Shown: positions 45,266-56,164 of the stretch, piece after piece
How the letters are laid out: each line of letters starts with the position of its first letter
Position numbering within the stretch: position 1 is the stretch's first letter
Assembly (NCBI RefSeq): GCF_018873765.1
Contig: NC_057922.1
Coordinates: 11,421,563 to 11,485,562, forward strand
From: Telopea speciosissima
Taxonomy: Eukaryota; Streptophyta; Magnoliopsida; Proteales; Proteaceae
Reading direction: 5' to 3'
DNA length: 64,000 nt
The notes under the pieces: generated by a model
Told to the model about the DNA's origin: nothing
Database searches by the model: none
The model's input: only the letters and a program-made list of their open reading frames with translations
Translations under genes and position numbers: made by a program

Positions 45266-46676
45266 ACATGTTTTTTTTTTTTTTTGGATTTTTAATAAAT
45301 GGACCCTTACAATTTTTCTAATTGCAAATGTCCTTTTAATTTCAAAATATTATAGCACTTTGGTCCAGTCCATTTATTTGGGACATTAGACGTTAGTTTC
45401 AGGGAATCTAATGACCAAAATACCCCTCTAATAAAACCTCATCTGAATTAAAGATTAAAATGATTAAATTACCCTCATCTTCCCCAAATTGTATAGGGTT
45501 TGAAACTAAAAATCAAACCCTAAACCATGTTGGGAAGATGAACCTTAAAATCAAACCCTATAATCACCCATCAATCCAATTATAATTTCTTCTGCAAATC
45601 GAATCCAAACTTTACATCTATTTTTCGAGTGATTTCATTGATTTCCAAATACTTGCTGCAATTGTTTAAGAGTTTCTGCAATCCAACCCTTTTTTCCTCT
45701 TCGTCTGCTTATATATCTGATCTAATCTAACCCGTTATCATAGTTTGTAATAAAAAAACCTTACTTGCAACTTAAGGAATGAATCCACTGAATTAAATTT
45801 CATGTGCATTTCTTTAATTTTTACTGTTGACTTGACTTAGAGTCTTCACTCTCGAGTCTTTGTCTACCACTCCGAAATTGAAGGGGACAAGATGCTGGAA
45901 GAAGAAAACGACTTGACTACTAAAATTGAAGGTGAAAGCTATTATTGGAAGAAGCATCTTACCATCGTTTGCATCTGCAGAGCAGCAGCAGAAACAGAGA
46001 TATGACGAAAGAAGGTGTTTCTGGCCAGAAAGTGGAAACTTCCGACGACTTTGTGTCTCTTTTGAAAGCTATTCAGCAGCTTGGTCGGCGGAAGGATACC
46101 CTGGAGATGTTATCTCAAGGGTTCTGTCCACGGGACAAGGGTTTATTGCAGAGTCGCCTTGAGGATCTCTCTAATGGTAATTCTTGTTGCTTTCCCTTAT
46201 CATTTACTAATAAGCTGTGGCACGAATTGATATTTGGGTTCCTGGACTATTCATCTGAGTTGACTCTTGGGTTTTTAGTATTTCATTGAATTCGTTTAAT
46301 TTTAATCGTCCACTTGGAGGAAAATTTGATATGCTACCATCTTCAAATGGTAATTATTCTGAGAGTTTGACTGATTTGTGTTCTGTGAATTCAACGAGCT
46401 TGTTTTCACCAAGGATCCACATCTTACAGAAAGCGAATAACATTTCTATAAAAATTTATTGAGCATCCTGGTCTTTAATTTATTATTTCAATAAATTAGT
46501 TTGTTTGTGAAAAATCAAACCCTAAATCATTTGAGGAAGATGAGGGTAATGTAATCATTTTATTCTTTAATTTTGATGAGTTTTATTAGAAAAGCATTTT
46601 TTGATCACCCTAAAACTAACGTCTAATGTCCCAAATTAACGGACTGGCAAGTTGCAGGGGACATTTGGACAAAGAA
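45266..46676. mobile_element. Mutator-like element with captured exon (Pack-MULE candidate)
   Basis: A 1.4-kb element flanked by the 9-base repeat cggtaccca (45257-45265 and 46677-46685). Long subterminal inverted repeats match over about 170 bases: gggacattagacgttagttt near 45380 and its complement near 46612, followed inward on both sides by the aaatgatta-attaccctcatctt block. The outermost bases are asymmetric; the left side has an extra poly(T)-containing segment, so one end may be altered. The interior holds a protein-like exon at 46002-46176. Confidence 0.75.
46002..46176 (+). pseudogene. Captured gene fragment inside the Mutator-like element
   Basis: Reads MTKEGVSGQKVETSDDFVSL, LKAIQQLGRRKDTLEMLSQG, FCPRDKGLLQSRLEDLSN and then a plausible donor gtaatt at 46177. 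Composition and codon use look like a real exon, unlike the flanking AT-rich DNA. I do not recognise the parent gene. Probably no longer expressed as a full protein. Confidence 0.5.
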
Positions 46677-46951
46677 CGGTACCCACCTTGTTATGATGGT
46701 TGTTTTGTAAATGGTTAGTGGATGGGGTACTTTTGTCATTCAGTATGAATCTGATAGTTGGAAAGGTGTCAATACTCATTTGGAAGAAGATTACCACACC
46801 GTCGGTGTACAATTTACCCCTCACACGGTTTTTTTTTTAATTATTTTCTCTCACCTTTTTTGAAAATGAAATACAAACCGAACATTCACAGAGTAAAGGA
46901 GTCGGTATTTAGGGCTTCTCAGTTCTCCCTCGTTCGATCCGAGACTGATTC

Positions 46952-47067
46952 AGACTATTCTCTGGTCTGCGTGATGCAGAAATCTCTATGACTGAGAGGC
47001 TTTTCTATTTCTCCGCTTCGTCAAATTCAGACTATTCTCTGGTCTGCGTGGTGCAGAAATCTCTATT
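46952..47067 (+). repeat. 76-base tandem duplication in the TMN12 copy 2 leader
   Basis: The block tcagactattctctggtctg followed by cgtg(a/g)tgcagaaatctctat occurs at about 46951 and again at about 47027. It lies in the presumed first leader exon or core promoter of the gene. Confidence 0.8.
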
Positions 47068-47109
47068 ACGTACAGGTTTTTCCGTTTCTCCGCTCCGTTA
47101 ATTTGAAAG

Positions 47110-47288
47110 GTTAGTTGCTTCTTCAATTCCTGCAGAAACAATTCTCGATAAACTTTCCTTACTGTTATTGACACTAGCTTTCGAGTTTTGTATGAAGAAT
47201 GTTTTTGATAGGTTAATAATTTGTAAATTTCATATTTAGAGCTACATTGATTCCAGGATTTTGATCTTTTGAACTGCGTCCCATTCAG
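47110..47288 (+). other. Leader intron of TMN12 copy 2
   Basis: Begins gttagttgcttctt after ttgaaag and ends gtcccattcag, matching the position of the leader intron of copy 1. The coding exon starts at 47289. Confidence 0.75.
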
Positions 47289-47320
47289 ATCTGAAGGAAA
47301 TCACGCGAAAACTGGGAACG

Positions 47321-49294
47321 ATGGTCCGTTTCCATCAAATTTGGATCTGGGTATTGCTTTGCTGCTTGATCCTTCCATCCGGAGATGGATTCTATCTACC
47401 TGGTAGTTACCCTCACAAATACGAAGTTGGCGACGAGTTTTCAGTGAAAGTAAATTCTCTTACTTCCATCGATGCTGAGGTGCCCTTCAGCTATTACAGT
47501 CTACCCTTTTGTAAACCTCTTGAGGGCGTGAAGGACAGCCGAGAAAACCTCGGTGAACTCCTTATGGGGGATAGGATCGAGAATTCGCCTCTCAGGTTTA
47601 AGATGCAAACCAACGAGACCGAGATATTTCTCTGCCAAACTGGTTCCTTATCAGCCGATGACTTCAGCTTTTTGACGAAGAGGATCGATGAGATGTATCA
47701 GGTGAATCTGATCCTCGACAACCTCCCTGCCATTCGTTACACGAAGAAAGATAGTTACCTCATCCGATGGACCGGTTACCCCGTCGGTATCAAGGTTAAG
47801 GACGTGTACTACGTGTTCAACCATTTGAAGTTCACGGTTCTGGTTCACAAGTACGAGGAAAGCAATATGGCCCGAGTGATGGGCACTGGTGACGCTGGTG
47901 AGGTGATCCCTACAGTGGAGAAGTCCGGATCAAATGTGCCTGGGTACATGGTTGTGGGATTTGAGGTAGTTCCGTGCAGTTTCCAGCACGATGCGGAAGT
48001 GGTAAAGAAACTGAATATGTATGATAATTACCCATCTCCTATTCGTTGTGATCCTTCCACTGTGGCAATGGCAGTTAAGCAAGGTCAGTCAATGGCCTTC
48101 ACCTATGAGGTTAACTTCGTGGAGAGTGATATCAAATGGCCATCGAGATGGGATGCATATTTGAAGATGGAGGGAGCTAAGGTCCACTGGTTCTCGATTC
48201 TCAACTCTCTAATGGTGATCACTTTCCTTGCTGGTATTGTGCTCGTAATATTCTTGAGGACTGTTCGTCGAGACCTTACTCGCTACGAGCAGCTTGACAA
48301 GGAAGCACAGGCTCAGATGAACGAGGAGCTGTCTGGGTGGAAGCTTGTTGTGGGAGATGTCTTCCGGACTCCAAACAATCCAGCACTCCTTTGTATAATG
48401 GCAGGTGATGGTGTTCAGATCCTGGGAATGGGAGTTGTGACCATCTTGTTTGCTGCCCTTGGCTTCATGTCTCCAGCTTCTCGTGGAGGCCTCCTCACTG
48501 GTATGCTGTTCTTCTACATGTTCCTTGGAATTGCGGCGGGTTATGTAGCCGTGCGGCTTTGGAGGACAATCAACTGTAATGATAACATGGGATGGATTTC
48601 AATTGCATGGAAGGCTGCCTGCTTCTTCCCTGGTATCGCCTTACTGATTCTCACCACTCTGAACTTCCTTTTGTGGGGTAGCCACAGTACTGGGGCAATT
48701 CCATTTTCCATTTTTGTTGTTCTGATTTTGCTCTGGTTCTGCATCTCTGTGCCTCTTACTCTTGTGGGTGGGTACCTTGGGGCTAAGGCACCTCACATTG
48801 ACTTCCCTGTTCGGACCAATCAGATCCCTCGTGAAGTTCCAGCTCAAAAATACCCATCTTGGTTATTGGTGCTTGGAGCAGGGACTCTTCCTTTTGGGAC
48901 CCTCTTCATTGAGTTCTTCTTCATACTGTCTAGCATTTGGATGGGCCGTGTCTATTATGTTTTTGGATTCTTGTTCATCGTACTAATCCTTCTTGTGGTA
49001 GTATGTGCTGAAGTGTCCCTTGTCCTCACTTACATGCACCTTTGTGTGGAGGACTGGAAGTGGTGGTGGAAATCCTTCTTTGCGTCTGGTTCAGTTGCCC
49101 TGTACATTTTCTTGTACTCCATAAACTATCTCATTTTCGATCTCAGGAATCTGAGCGGACCTGTCTCGGCTACTCTTTACTTGGGTTACTCGCTCTTCAT
49201 AGGTGTAGCAATCATGCTTGCCACGGGCACAGTTGGGTTCCTTTCTTCCTTCTGGTTTGTGCATTACCTGTTTTCATCAGTGAAACTAGATTGA
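47321..49294 (+). CDS. TMN12: Transmembrane 9 superfamily protein, TMN12/EMP12 type (copy 2)
   Basis: Intronless, 657 residues, the usual length for the family. MVRFHQIWIWVLLCCLILPS is a signal segment ahead of FYLPGSYPHKYEVGDEFSVK. The lumenal domain keeps ENLGELLMGDRIENSP and DNLPAIRYTKKDSYLIRWTG. Nine membrane spans start at VHWFSILNSLMVITFLAG, and the C-terminus is again FVHYLFSSVKLD. It is a close paralogue of the gene 6 kb upstream on the same strand; differences are scattered and conservative and no frame break is seen, so both copies look functional. The lumenal half is more diverged than the membrane half. The ATG is set by alignment with copy 1: the upstream in-frame position of copy 1's ATG is AAG here. 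Confidence 0.96.
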   Translation: MVRFHQIWIWVLLCCLILPSGDGFYLPGSYPHKYEVGDEFSVKVNSLTSIDAEVPFSYYSLPFCKPLEGVKDSRENLGELLMGDRIENSPLRFKMQTNETEIFLCQTGSLSADDFSFLTKRIDEMYQVNLILDNLPAIRYTKKDSYLIRWTGYPVGIKVKDVYYVFNHLKFTVLVHKYEESNMARVMGTGDAGEVIPTVEKSGSNVPGYMVVGFEVVPCSFQHDAEVVKKLNMYDNYPSPIRCDPSTVAMAVKQGQSMAFTYEVNFVESDIKWPSRWDAYLKMEGAKVHWFSILNSLMVITFLAGIVLVIFLRTVRRDLTRYEQLDKEAQAQMNEELSGWKLVVGDVFRTPNNPALLCIMAGDGVQILGMGVVTILFAALGFMSPASRGGLLTGMLFFYMFLGIAAGYVAVRLWRTINCNDNMGWISIAWKAACFFPGIALLILTTLNFLLWGSHSTGAIPFSIFVVLILLWFCISVPLTLVGGYLGAKAPHIDFPVRTNQIPREVPAQKYPSWLLVLGAGTLPFGTLFIEFFFILSSIWMGRVYYVFGFLFIVLILLVVVCAEVSLVLTYMHLCVEDWKWWWKSFFASGSVALYIFLYSINYLIFDLRNLSGPVSATLYLGYSLFIGVAIMLATGTVGFLSSFWFVHYLFSSVKLD

Positions 49295-50270
49295 ACTTTC
49301 TTACGTCCAGAAATGTCCTTGAAATATTAGTTGAGATACACTGGAAAATGGAACGACACAGCTCATGTACACGTTGAACTTATTATCAACCTGTCCTGAA
49401 TTTACTCTCTTCTTAAACTTGGTCAAGGTTGTAATAATCACATCCAGTTTTGATCAATTCCCTGGTAGTTTGTTGCCACATGAAGCTGTTCTTTTAACCC
49501 ATCTTGGGAGGAGATGGGCAGTGGCTGTTACTGGTAGTTGTGGGTACCGGCTTTGATCTCTATATTTGGTTACACTGAGGAGAAGGATTTATATATGAAT
49601 TATTATGCAGAGATCCATGGTCTTGTTGTTTGGGATTTAGAATTGTTTAAATGTTAGTTTAGCAAATTTCTTTTGACCATTTATACTATGGAGACCATCA
49701 TTAGCTTTGTTGGTACTTTGTGTTCAAGGCTAAACATCAACCAATCCCTTTAACACTTTTTTTTTCTCTATTTTATTTTGTATTTTTTGAGAAAACACCA
49801 TTGTATGTGTGAATGATGAATGGTGGTGATGGCATAATGAAACAACTTTGTGAATGGCAAGTTTTTCAGGCCATATTAGTCTTCTTAAATCAATCTGCTC
49901 CTTTTCTCCCATAGTTCTGTAATCTATATAACAGTTTCTGTATTAGCAGCAGTATGACTGACCTACAAGCCAAAAGGGTATAATAGGTATTTTTATTTTC
50001 TGCGATGAAGCTTTTAGTTTTTATGGCTCTAGGCCAGTTCATGTTTATCTTGGAAAATATGGTGTGATATGTTATGGTATGGTCTATTCAGTTCCTTTCA
50101 GCATTGGAGACAGGAAATGATTTCCTAAAACTTACATGTCAAGTGAGAAACTTAGCTGTCTGTATTATGGCTTACCTTGCTTTGCACACCATTTTTGGGA
50201 TAAACCCTGATTGATTATAGAAAGGTTACCTACCACTAAACTTCAGTGATTATAAACTACTTCAACTAAC
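49295..50270. other. 3' untranslated region and intergenic DNA
   Basis: The first 330 bases parallel the 3' region of copy 1. The rest is AT-rich without recognised features. Confidence 0.4.
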
Positions 50271-50375
50271 TATATAATTGAGGAATGACAGTGGGATGAT
50301 TCCCTTATATAATTGAGGAAGGACAGTGGGATGATTCCCTTATATAATTGAGGAATGACAGTAGGATGATTCCCT
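50271..50375. repeat. 35-base tandem repeat, three copies
   Basis: The unit begins tatataattgaggaatgaca and ends gtgggatgattccct. Copies start at 50271, 50306 and 50341 with one or two substitutions in copies two and three. Confidence 0.95.
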
Positions 50376-50744
50376 GCCCCTGGACTTGGATGATGATAAG
50401 AGGTACATAGTGAGGGGATGGAGTGATGGACCATCAGAAATAAGATTAAAAATGCTGGAAATCATTTCTTATATGCCAACCAGTCCAGAACTACAGATTC
50501 CAGTCGATGAATATGGGCCACACTAAAGAGATCACCGACACTGAGGCTCAACATCCAATCCACTGGAATAGTTTGTCGTGGGATGAATCATGGATAGATA
50601 AGAAAAGAAATGATGTTTGGTTGTAATAGAAAAGAAAAGATGGAGAGATGGATCAGCGGGAGCTGAGGGCAACAAATCAGACACGAGAGAGTATTCGGCT
50701 CTCTTCCAACTGTGGCCGGAGCGGGAGGATCCAGCCCCGTTTTG

Positions 50745-51140
50745 TTACCCCCCCAAAGTGGAAGGTTTGCCAAAAATAATTAGATCGTCGTCAAATGCAA
50801 TATGAAATATAGGCTCACAATTTCTATAAAGACACACATCATGCAATTGTCTCTGATGGAGAGCTAATGATAAGTGGGATGAGAGCACTCAACATATAAT
50901 ATGAATGGGTATGAGGATAGAGGATTGTCCTCTGCCACAAGCCTCTCTGCCTCTGGAGGATTGAAAGAACTCCGAGGGTGTAGCATTAAGAAGAACTGAC
51001 AGTTGAGTAGTTTCAACACAGAACACCACATAATTGATCCAACGGGGGGGTTGAAACTAAACACAAGAGATTTTCGAAGAAAAATCCATTCCAACTGGTC
51101 ATAGACCTTATTCATATCCAATTTAATAGACATGAGATCG
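50745..51140 (-). mobile_element. LINE reverse transcriptase remnant
   Basis: The minus strand reads MSIKLDMNKVYDQLEWIFLR (motif A region; usual form AYDRLEW). It then gives DNPLSSYPFILYVEC (motif B region; usual GLRQGDPLSPYLF) and, in another frame near 50780-50830, CLYRNCEPIFHIAFDDDLII, where FDDD stands for the catalytic FADD. Frameshifted and truncated at both ends. Confidence 0.75.
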
Positions 51141-51696
51141 GATTTTCCTCCCTATTTGCTGGTTTGTCTACCATGTGGAGTAGTGGACTTTCTTCACTTT
51201 AACAAATCAAGCTTGCAATGCTTTGGTAAATACAAAATTAACGTTATCATGTTCCAAAGAAGAAGGGAACAAGGAAGAAGTGGGTTACTCCATAAGCGAA
51301 GTGACTCTCAAATGAAGTAGAAACCTACCGAAGTTGAATAAGAAGGAAACTCTCAACCGTACTGACCAAATTGTTTATTTCTGGTCGAGCATTTTATGCT
51401 CATTGAATATCCTGCAATCCTGCTACTTTGCAGCTTATTGAATCACTGTTTTTCCGCAGTTTCGCACCAAAGAACAAAGAAATTTCAACCACGTTAAAGA
51501 GGAGAAAAAGAAAAGAATAAGATCGTCTGAATTTGGAAGTTTACCTATTACACAGTCAAATCTAAGAAAAATCAAGTATAAAACACTGGATATTTATACT
51601 TTCAAAATTCACAAATCAGGGAAGGGGAAACGTCTAGTCCCAATTTTATCAGGTGTCTCGGAAGAGACTGGGTAACATCGTCTCCACTAACTAGGG
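51141..51696. other. Downstream region of the F-box gene
   Basis: Includes the probable 3' untranslated region of the minus-strand F-box gene. No other feature seen. Confidence 0.4.
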
Positions 51697-53472
51697 CTAA
51701 CCGTCCAGAACCCAACACCCGTGCCTCAAGAAAAATTCCCTCTGCTTCTCAGTGGAAACAAACTCAGATGGTGGAATTAGCTTCCTCAGCGATGGCCTTG
51801 AGAACACCATCCAAGCTATGACATCAGAAGCAACATTGCAACACTTCTTCAAGCTAATCTCTTTCAGTCCTTTGGAATTCGCCACTACTTCTCTCACTCC
51901 TTTCGCAGTTACTCCGAGACACCCTTCTAAGTTCAAACACAGAAGCCGACGACAGCTCTGACTTATCATCCGTAGTCCCTCATTGTCGATTCCTGATTCT
52001 GAAGCATAAAGAACTTCCAATTTGGAAAACCCAAAATTCATCCCGAGGTTACTTAACCCGCCGCATCCATTTACTCTTAGCATGTTAATCTCGCAGCAGT
52101 TCATCCCAATGTGCCCAATTCCTTCTCCTGTAATACCCCAACAGTGGCTTATATCAAGTGATCTTAAGTTGGGACAGACCATTGCTATCCTCTGAAGGGT
52201 TTCGTCGCTTAGATACTTGTTCCAAGACAATTTCAAGTTTTGAAGTTGGAAGTTCTTCTTGAAGTCGGAAGGGCAATCTTCTTTGCCTATACCTGTTCTC
52301 TCCATTCTGATTTCCTCCAGATATGGACATGTTTTCGCCAACAAGAAGAAGGCTGAATTTGAAAGATTAGAGCAAGAGTTAAGGTTTATGAAGTTTAGAT
52401 CATGAAGATACTGGGATAACTCCAACATGGACTGGTCGGTCAGGAAAGCTGCTCCTTCTATGTCTAAGTAGTTTAGAGAACAGTACTTGCACAACAGTGA
52501 AGAGATTCCGGCAAATGTGAATCCTCGGCAGTGGGATAATGCAAGCTTTAGCAATGGAAGATCAGCTTGGATGATTGAAGTAAGAAGATCGTCTGAAATG
52601 ATCATTTGAGAGAAATCAAGAGTGCACAACGCTCTCGCACAAATGAGAGAGCTTTCGATTGTAAAAGAAGAAGACGATGAAGCAGAAGAAGGGATCTTGC
52701 TTCCATTTACTGATAGGGAAATCAAATGAGGATTGTGACGGATCGCCAAAGCGATGCCAATTTCGCTTATGAGGCTGCAATCACGAGCCGCAATTTCTCT
52801 CAGAAAATCACACTTGGATGAAAGAGAAAGAAGAGATCGATCCGAAATGAAATGATTTCCTGATACATCAATTCTGCAGAGTCTCTGAAGCTTCGAGGAC
52901 AACATCGCAATCCCCACATCGGACACAGTACCTGGAAAAGAACCTGAGACTGCACAGTCATCCTCCGTGGAACCTATCTTAGTCAAAGAACCGGAATCCT
53001 GCTCTGGATAACTAATGTCAAGTTCCGTGAGTGACGGGAACGAATCAGCGATTGCAATCAAATCACTGTCCTGCAAGAAACACAGTCTAGAACAGATCAA
53101 AATCCTCAAAGTCTTCACCTTGGCTCCCAATTCCATCATGCCTTGCACGGGAAGACGCCTCTGCTTCGAGAGATTGAGGACTTCGAGGTTCAATCCAGAG
53201 CGCCCGATCTCCCGGAGAAGCATATCCGCATCGCCATGAAATTCGACGAAATCTATACGCTTGAGCTGCTGAAATCTTCGAATAAGACCAGAAATACCTC
53301 CGTGGAGTAGAACTGTAGGATCAGATACGGTTAAACTGGATCGAAGTCGATTGGAGATCGAATGAAACCGTTTGCATACTAACGATGGGGCTTCCAAGTA
53401 TCGATTATGTCCCAAGCGAACGAACACCGATTCCCAGCACTCTTCCGGCAAATATTCCCATTGATCCGCCAT
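51697..53472 (-). CDS. F-box/LRR-repeat protein
   Basis: Intronless, 591 residues. The N-terminus MADQWEYLPEECWESVFVRL followed by SLVCKRFHSISNRLRSSL is an F-box (about residues 6-48), the part that binds SKP1 in an SCF ubiquitin ligase. From residue 70 to the end run leucine-rich repeats of the cysteine-containing type: LTELDIS, LCRIDVSGNHFISDRSLLSL, LRSLDISHCWGITGEGIGHI, INMLRVNGCGGLSNLGM, LLCLNLEGCLGVTAKGVREV and LKEISLKKCCNVASDVI. A serine-rich insertion (SSASSSSSF) interrupts them near residue 255. The repeats presumably bind a substrate, which cannot be told from sequence. The start codon is the first ATG of the frame and sits just before the F-box. Confidence 0.93.
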   Translation of the reverse strand: MADQWEYLPEECWESVFVRLGHNRYLEAPSLVCKRFHSISNRLRSSLTVSDPTVLLHGGISGLIRRFQQLKRIDFVEFHGDADMLLREIGRSGLNLEVLNLSKQRRLPVQGMMELGAKVKTLRILICSRLCFLQDSDLIAIADSFPSLTELDISYPEQDSGSLTKIGSTEDDCAVSGSFPGTVSDVGIAMLSSKLQRLCRIDVSGNHFISDRSLLSLSSKCDFLREIAARDCSLISEIGIALAIRHNPHLISLSVNGSKIPSSASSSSSFTIESSLICARALCTLDFSQMIISDDLLTSIIQADLPLLKLALSHCRGFTFAGISSLLCKYCSLNYLDIEGAAFLTDQSMLELSQYLHDLNFINLNSCSNLSNSAFFLLAKTCPYLEEIRMERTGIGKEDCPSDFKKNFQLQNLKLSWNKYLSDETLQRIAMVCPNLRSLDISHCWGITGEGIGHIGMNCCEINMLRVNGCGGLSNLGMNFGFSKLEVLYASESGIDNEGLRMISQSCRRLLCLNLEGCLGVTAKGVREVVANSKGLKEISLKKCCNVASDVIAWMVFSRPSLRKLIPPSEFVSTEKQREFFLRHGCWVLDG

Positions 53473-53834
53473 TACAGGATGCAGAGCAAGACAGTGAGAG
53501 AGTTGCAGCGAACTAGAGTTAGGGTTTCTCCTCTTGAGAGAGAGACTTAAGGTTCCGTCTGGTTGCGAAGGAAAGAAAGGTAGTTCCTTTTATTTGTCCC
53601 TTTACTTTCAATCAGAGCCAAAGGGGTTGTTGGTGAATGGTGGTTATTTCGGGAAAGGGTTTAAAAGTTTAAACATTAATAGAGGGATTAAGGTTGAGAA
53701 ATTCTGTTTTGAGATTTTCAAAAATAAATGAGCGGGCTTTTTCTCCAAATTACCAACGATACCATTCAGCTCTATGTGATTTGTGGAATTGGAGGGGATA
53801 ATGATTCTTGATTTGTGAACAACCGTTTAGTTGA
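53473..53834. other. Promoter region of the F-box gene
   Basis: Gap upstream of the minus-strand F-box gene; the leader has short GA-rich stretches (cctcttgagagagagac). No TATA box was assigned with confidence. Confidence 0.35.
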
Positions 53835-54015
53835 TTAATTAATGGCTTACCCGTTGAAGTGCATGGCCCTAAGATGTCATGAGTTCGATTCTCTTAATCA
53901 TATTAGGGCACCCTTTTCCTCTATCCCCCTCCGTGGTAGTTGTAAGATGGTTGGCTTCTCTTAGCCTTTCATCTTAGCCTTCTCTCTTAGCCAACTACCT
54001 TGTAGTTGGTCTATG
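53835..54015 (+). mobile_element. Possible tRNA-derived SINE
   Basis: ggcttacccgttgaagtgc serves as an A-box-like start, and gagttcgattctc is a close match to the RNA polymerase III B-box, about 40 bases further on. A unique body follows (ccctccgtggtagttgtaag, then tagccttctctcttagcc). Ends near 54015; no clear tail. Confidence 0.5.
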
Positions 54016-54099
54016 GACCTTTGATTAGGACAGTCCAAAAAAAACCCAGCTCTCTCGTCATCCTAGATGGATGCGTTCATACAAGCAAGAGTCATGCCC

Positions 54100-54305
54100 C
54101 ATTTGGCTATAGAGACTGGGCTTCCATGTTCCAAACCGGTCCTTCATACTAACGTAGTACTCTGTATTCTAATCCTGGTTTTTACACTTGATTTTTTAAG
54201 TTTCCCATTTGGCTATGGAGACCGGGCTTCCATTTTCCAAACCGGTCCTTCATACTAACGTAGTACTCTGTATTCTAATCCTGGTTTTTACGATTGATTT
54301 TTTTT
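54100..54305. repeat. 106-base tandem duplication
   Basis: catttggctatagagactgg at 54100 recurs as catttggctatggagaccgg at 54206. The following hundred bases, including aaaccggtccttcatactaa and tctgtattctaatcctgg, repeat almost exactly. Confidence 0.92.
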
Positions 54306-54959
54306 TTTAAGTTCTCAAATTGGGAATTTAGGTTTGTATACGAAAAGTGTAAGAATGTCTCACAACATGAATGTGACTCCTGTATAGCCAAACATGCACC
54401 TTTTTCTGTATGTTTAGATGATAGTGGAATGTCGAGTTCATAATAGCGCATATCACTGGTGCTCCATAGAGATTTCTTTATATTACCCTCCTTTCTTAAA
54501 ATGGTCGTGGACAAGTAGCTGCAAAAGCTTTTAACAATTAAGAATTTGAGATTGATTTGTATAAATGAGAACACACATATACGAGTTAATTAATTTTTGG
54601 AGAAAGTTTTGGCACGGTCCTTACTTTTGAACCTTGCTCCTCACTTGCAGTTTTCCTGTTTTGTTTACACTTCAACATGTCCATTGAAGTGGATGCTTCC
54701 TTATGTTGCAAAACAACTAAGCTGAATTGATCAACTTTGTTCTGGGACTTTTTTGTTCTAAAAAATCTGAGATCGGGTAAGACCATATTCATCAAATTAG
54801 CAAATATTTTGGCAAATTTTTAGATTGTGACTGAATTAGTTTGAAAATTAGAAAAAAATTTATGTTTTTTAAAGATCTTGCAAATAACTCAAGGAACAAA
54901 ATTTTCACCTTGAAACATTAAGACTCCAACAGCGAAAAGTATTTGTGAATAATTGCAGA
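54306..54959. other. Non-coding
   Basis: AT-rich; no gene, repeat or signal recognised. Confidence 0.4.
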
Positions 54960-55235
54960 TAATTTGGTCTAATTTTTTTGAAATATCTAAAGATTCAAGA
55001 TTCTTAGTTGAACGAGACTAGGAAAAATCTCTAAATCAGCTACCATGTGGTAACTCAAGTGGTGCTTAAATTTTGTAGATCTTGAAGATGACTATTAGGG
55101 AAATATCTAGCCTTTAAAACTTGGACCCATAAACTAACAGGTTTCTTAACAACCGCCATGCAAACTTGGTGAGCAAAGCTTTATAATGAAACATGTCATC
55201 TCTAAAACCCAACCCTCCCAAAATCGAGCATTAAT
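54960..55235 (-). mobile_element. LINE remnant, region downstream of RT
   Basis: The minus strand of 55120-55230 reads LGGLGFRDDMFHYKALLTKF followed by AWRLLRNLLVYGS, the GGLGFRD-LLAKQAWRLL pattern between RT and the zinc-binding region in plant LINEs. Towards 54960 another frame gives RLDIFPNSHLQDLQ, equivalent to the usual KARYFPNSSFL. Multiple stops. Confidence 0.65.
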
Positions 55236-56160
55236 AGAATCCAATTGGTTACAGGCGAACTTGGAATTCAAAATGTGACATCCAAAATGTTAGGATCGAA
55301 TTCAGCACAGATTGAATCAAATAGACATACCAGTCTAGGACAAGAGAGGAGCTTTCCACAAACCTAATTTAGGTGGAGCTCTCTACTAAGAACCAAGTTC
55401 CAGATTGCCCTCTTACCTTTCTTGGGAGCAATAAGAGTGCCAAATAGAAAGCACCATCACCCTCGAAGATAGTTTAATCGGGCGGGTCGGGGTGCTTAGC
55501 ATCTTTCCTGGATCGTAACCTGATACATACCATTTCTTATGATTAATTTGACCAATCCCATTGAGTGATATTTGTGGGTCTTCGATCCTAATCTAGGCGG
55601 TGACTCCCGATTTTATTCCTTCTCTCACGAAGGGAAGATTCATTTTCTTTTGAGAAATATCCTTTGTTCTTATAATGTGAAGACCATGGTTTGAGAAATC
55701 GGAGGCGGATCAGGAAGCTCTCTATAATAAAGTGGTTGGTTGTGGGGGTTTCCTTCCCATCCCTCCATTTTACTTTGATGTGGCCTTTGGAGGGGGTAGA
55801 AGAAAATATTGAGAAGGATTCTATTCCATGTGGGGCCAATTTGGAGTCGGATGAAAGAAAATCATTCCTTCATATTTTGGCATGACCTCCTATGGTTTTC
55901 TCAGTGAAGACAAATTGAAAATTGAGGGAGGAGCTTCATTGAGACAAAAGGAGGAGCTTCATTGAAAACACTTAAGTCTCTACTTGGCGTAGGAAGAAGA
56001 GTCACTCATATTTAGTTTGCCTCTTATTTTCTTCATTATCCTGATTGAAAAATTGGATGTCCTTCGGAAGATCACAGTGTGAGCTTGTTATTACTCCTTT
56101 TTTTCGGGAACGATCTAGTTTTGATTCTCCAATAATCCTTGGGTTGATATTTTTGTTCCA
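55236..56160. other. Non-coding
   Basis: No supported gene. A short duplication (gaggagcttcattgagac / gaggagcttcattgaaaac) lies near 55925-55965. Confidence 0.4.
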
Positions 56161-56164
56161 TCGC

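Noticed and set aside
48541-48986. Frames overlapping TMN12 copy 2 in other registers
   Set aside because: Shadows of the membrane-protein coding sequence.
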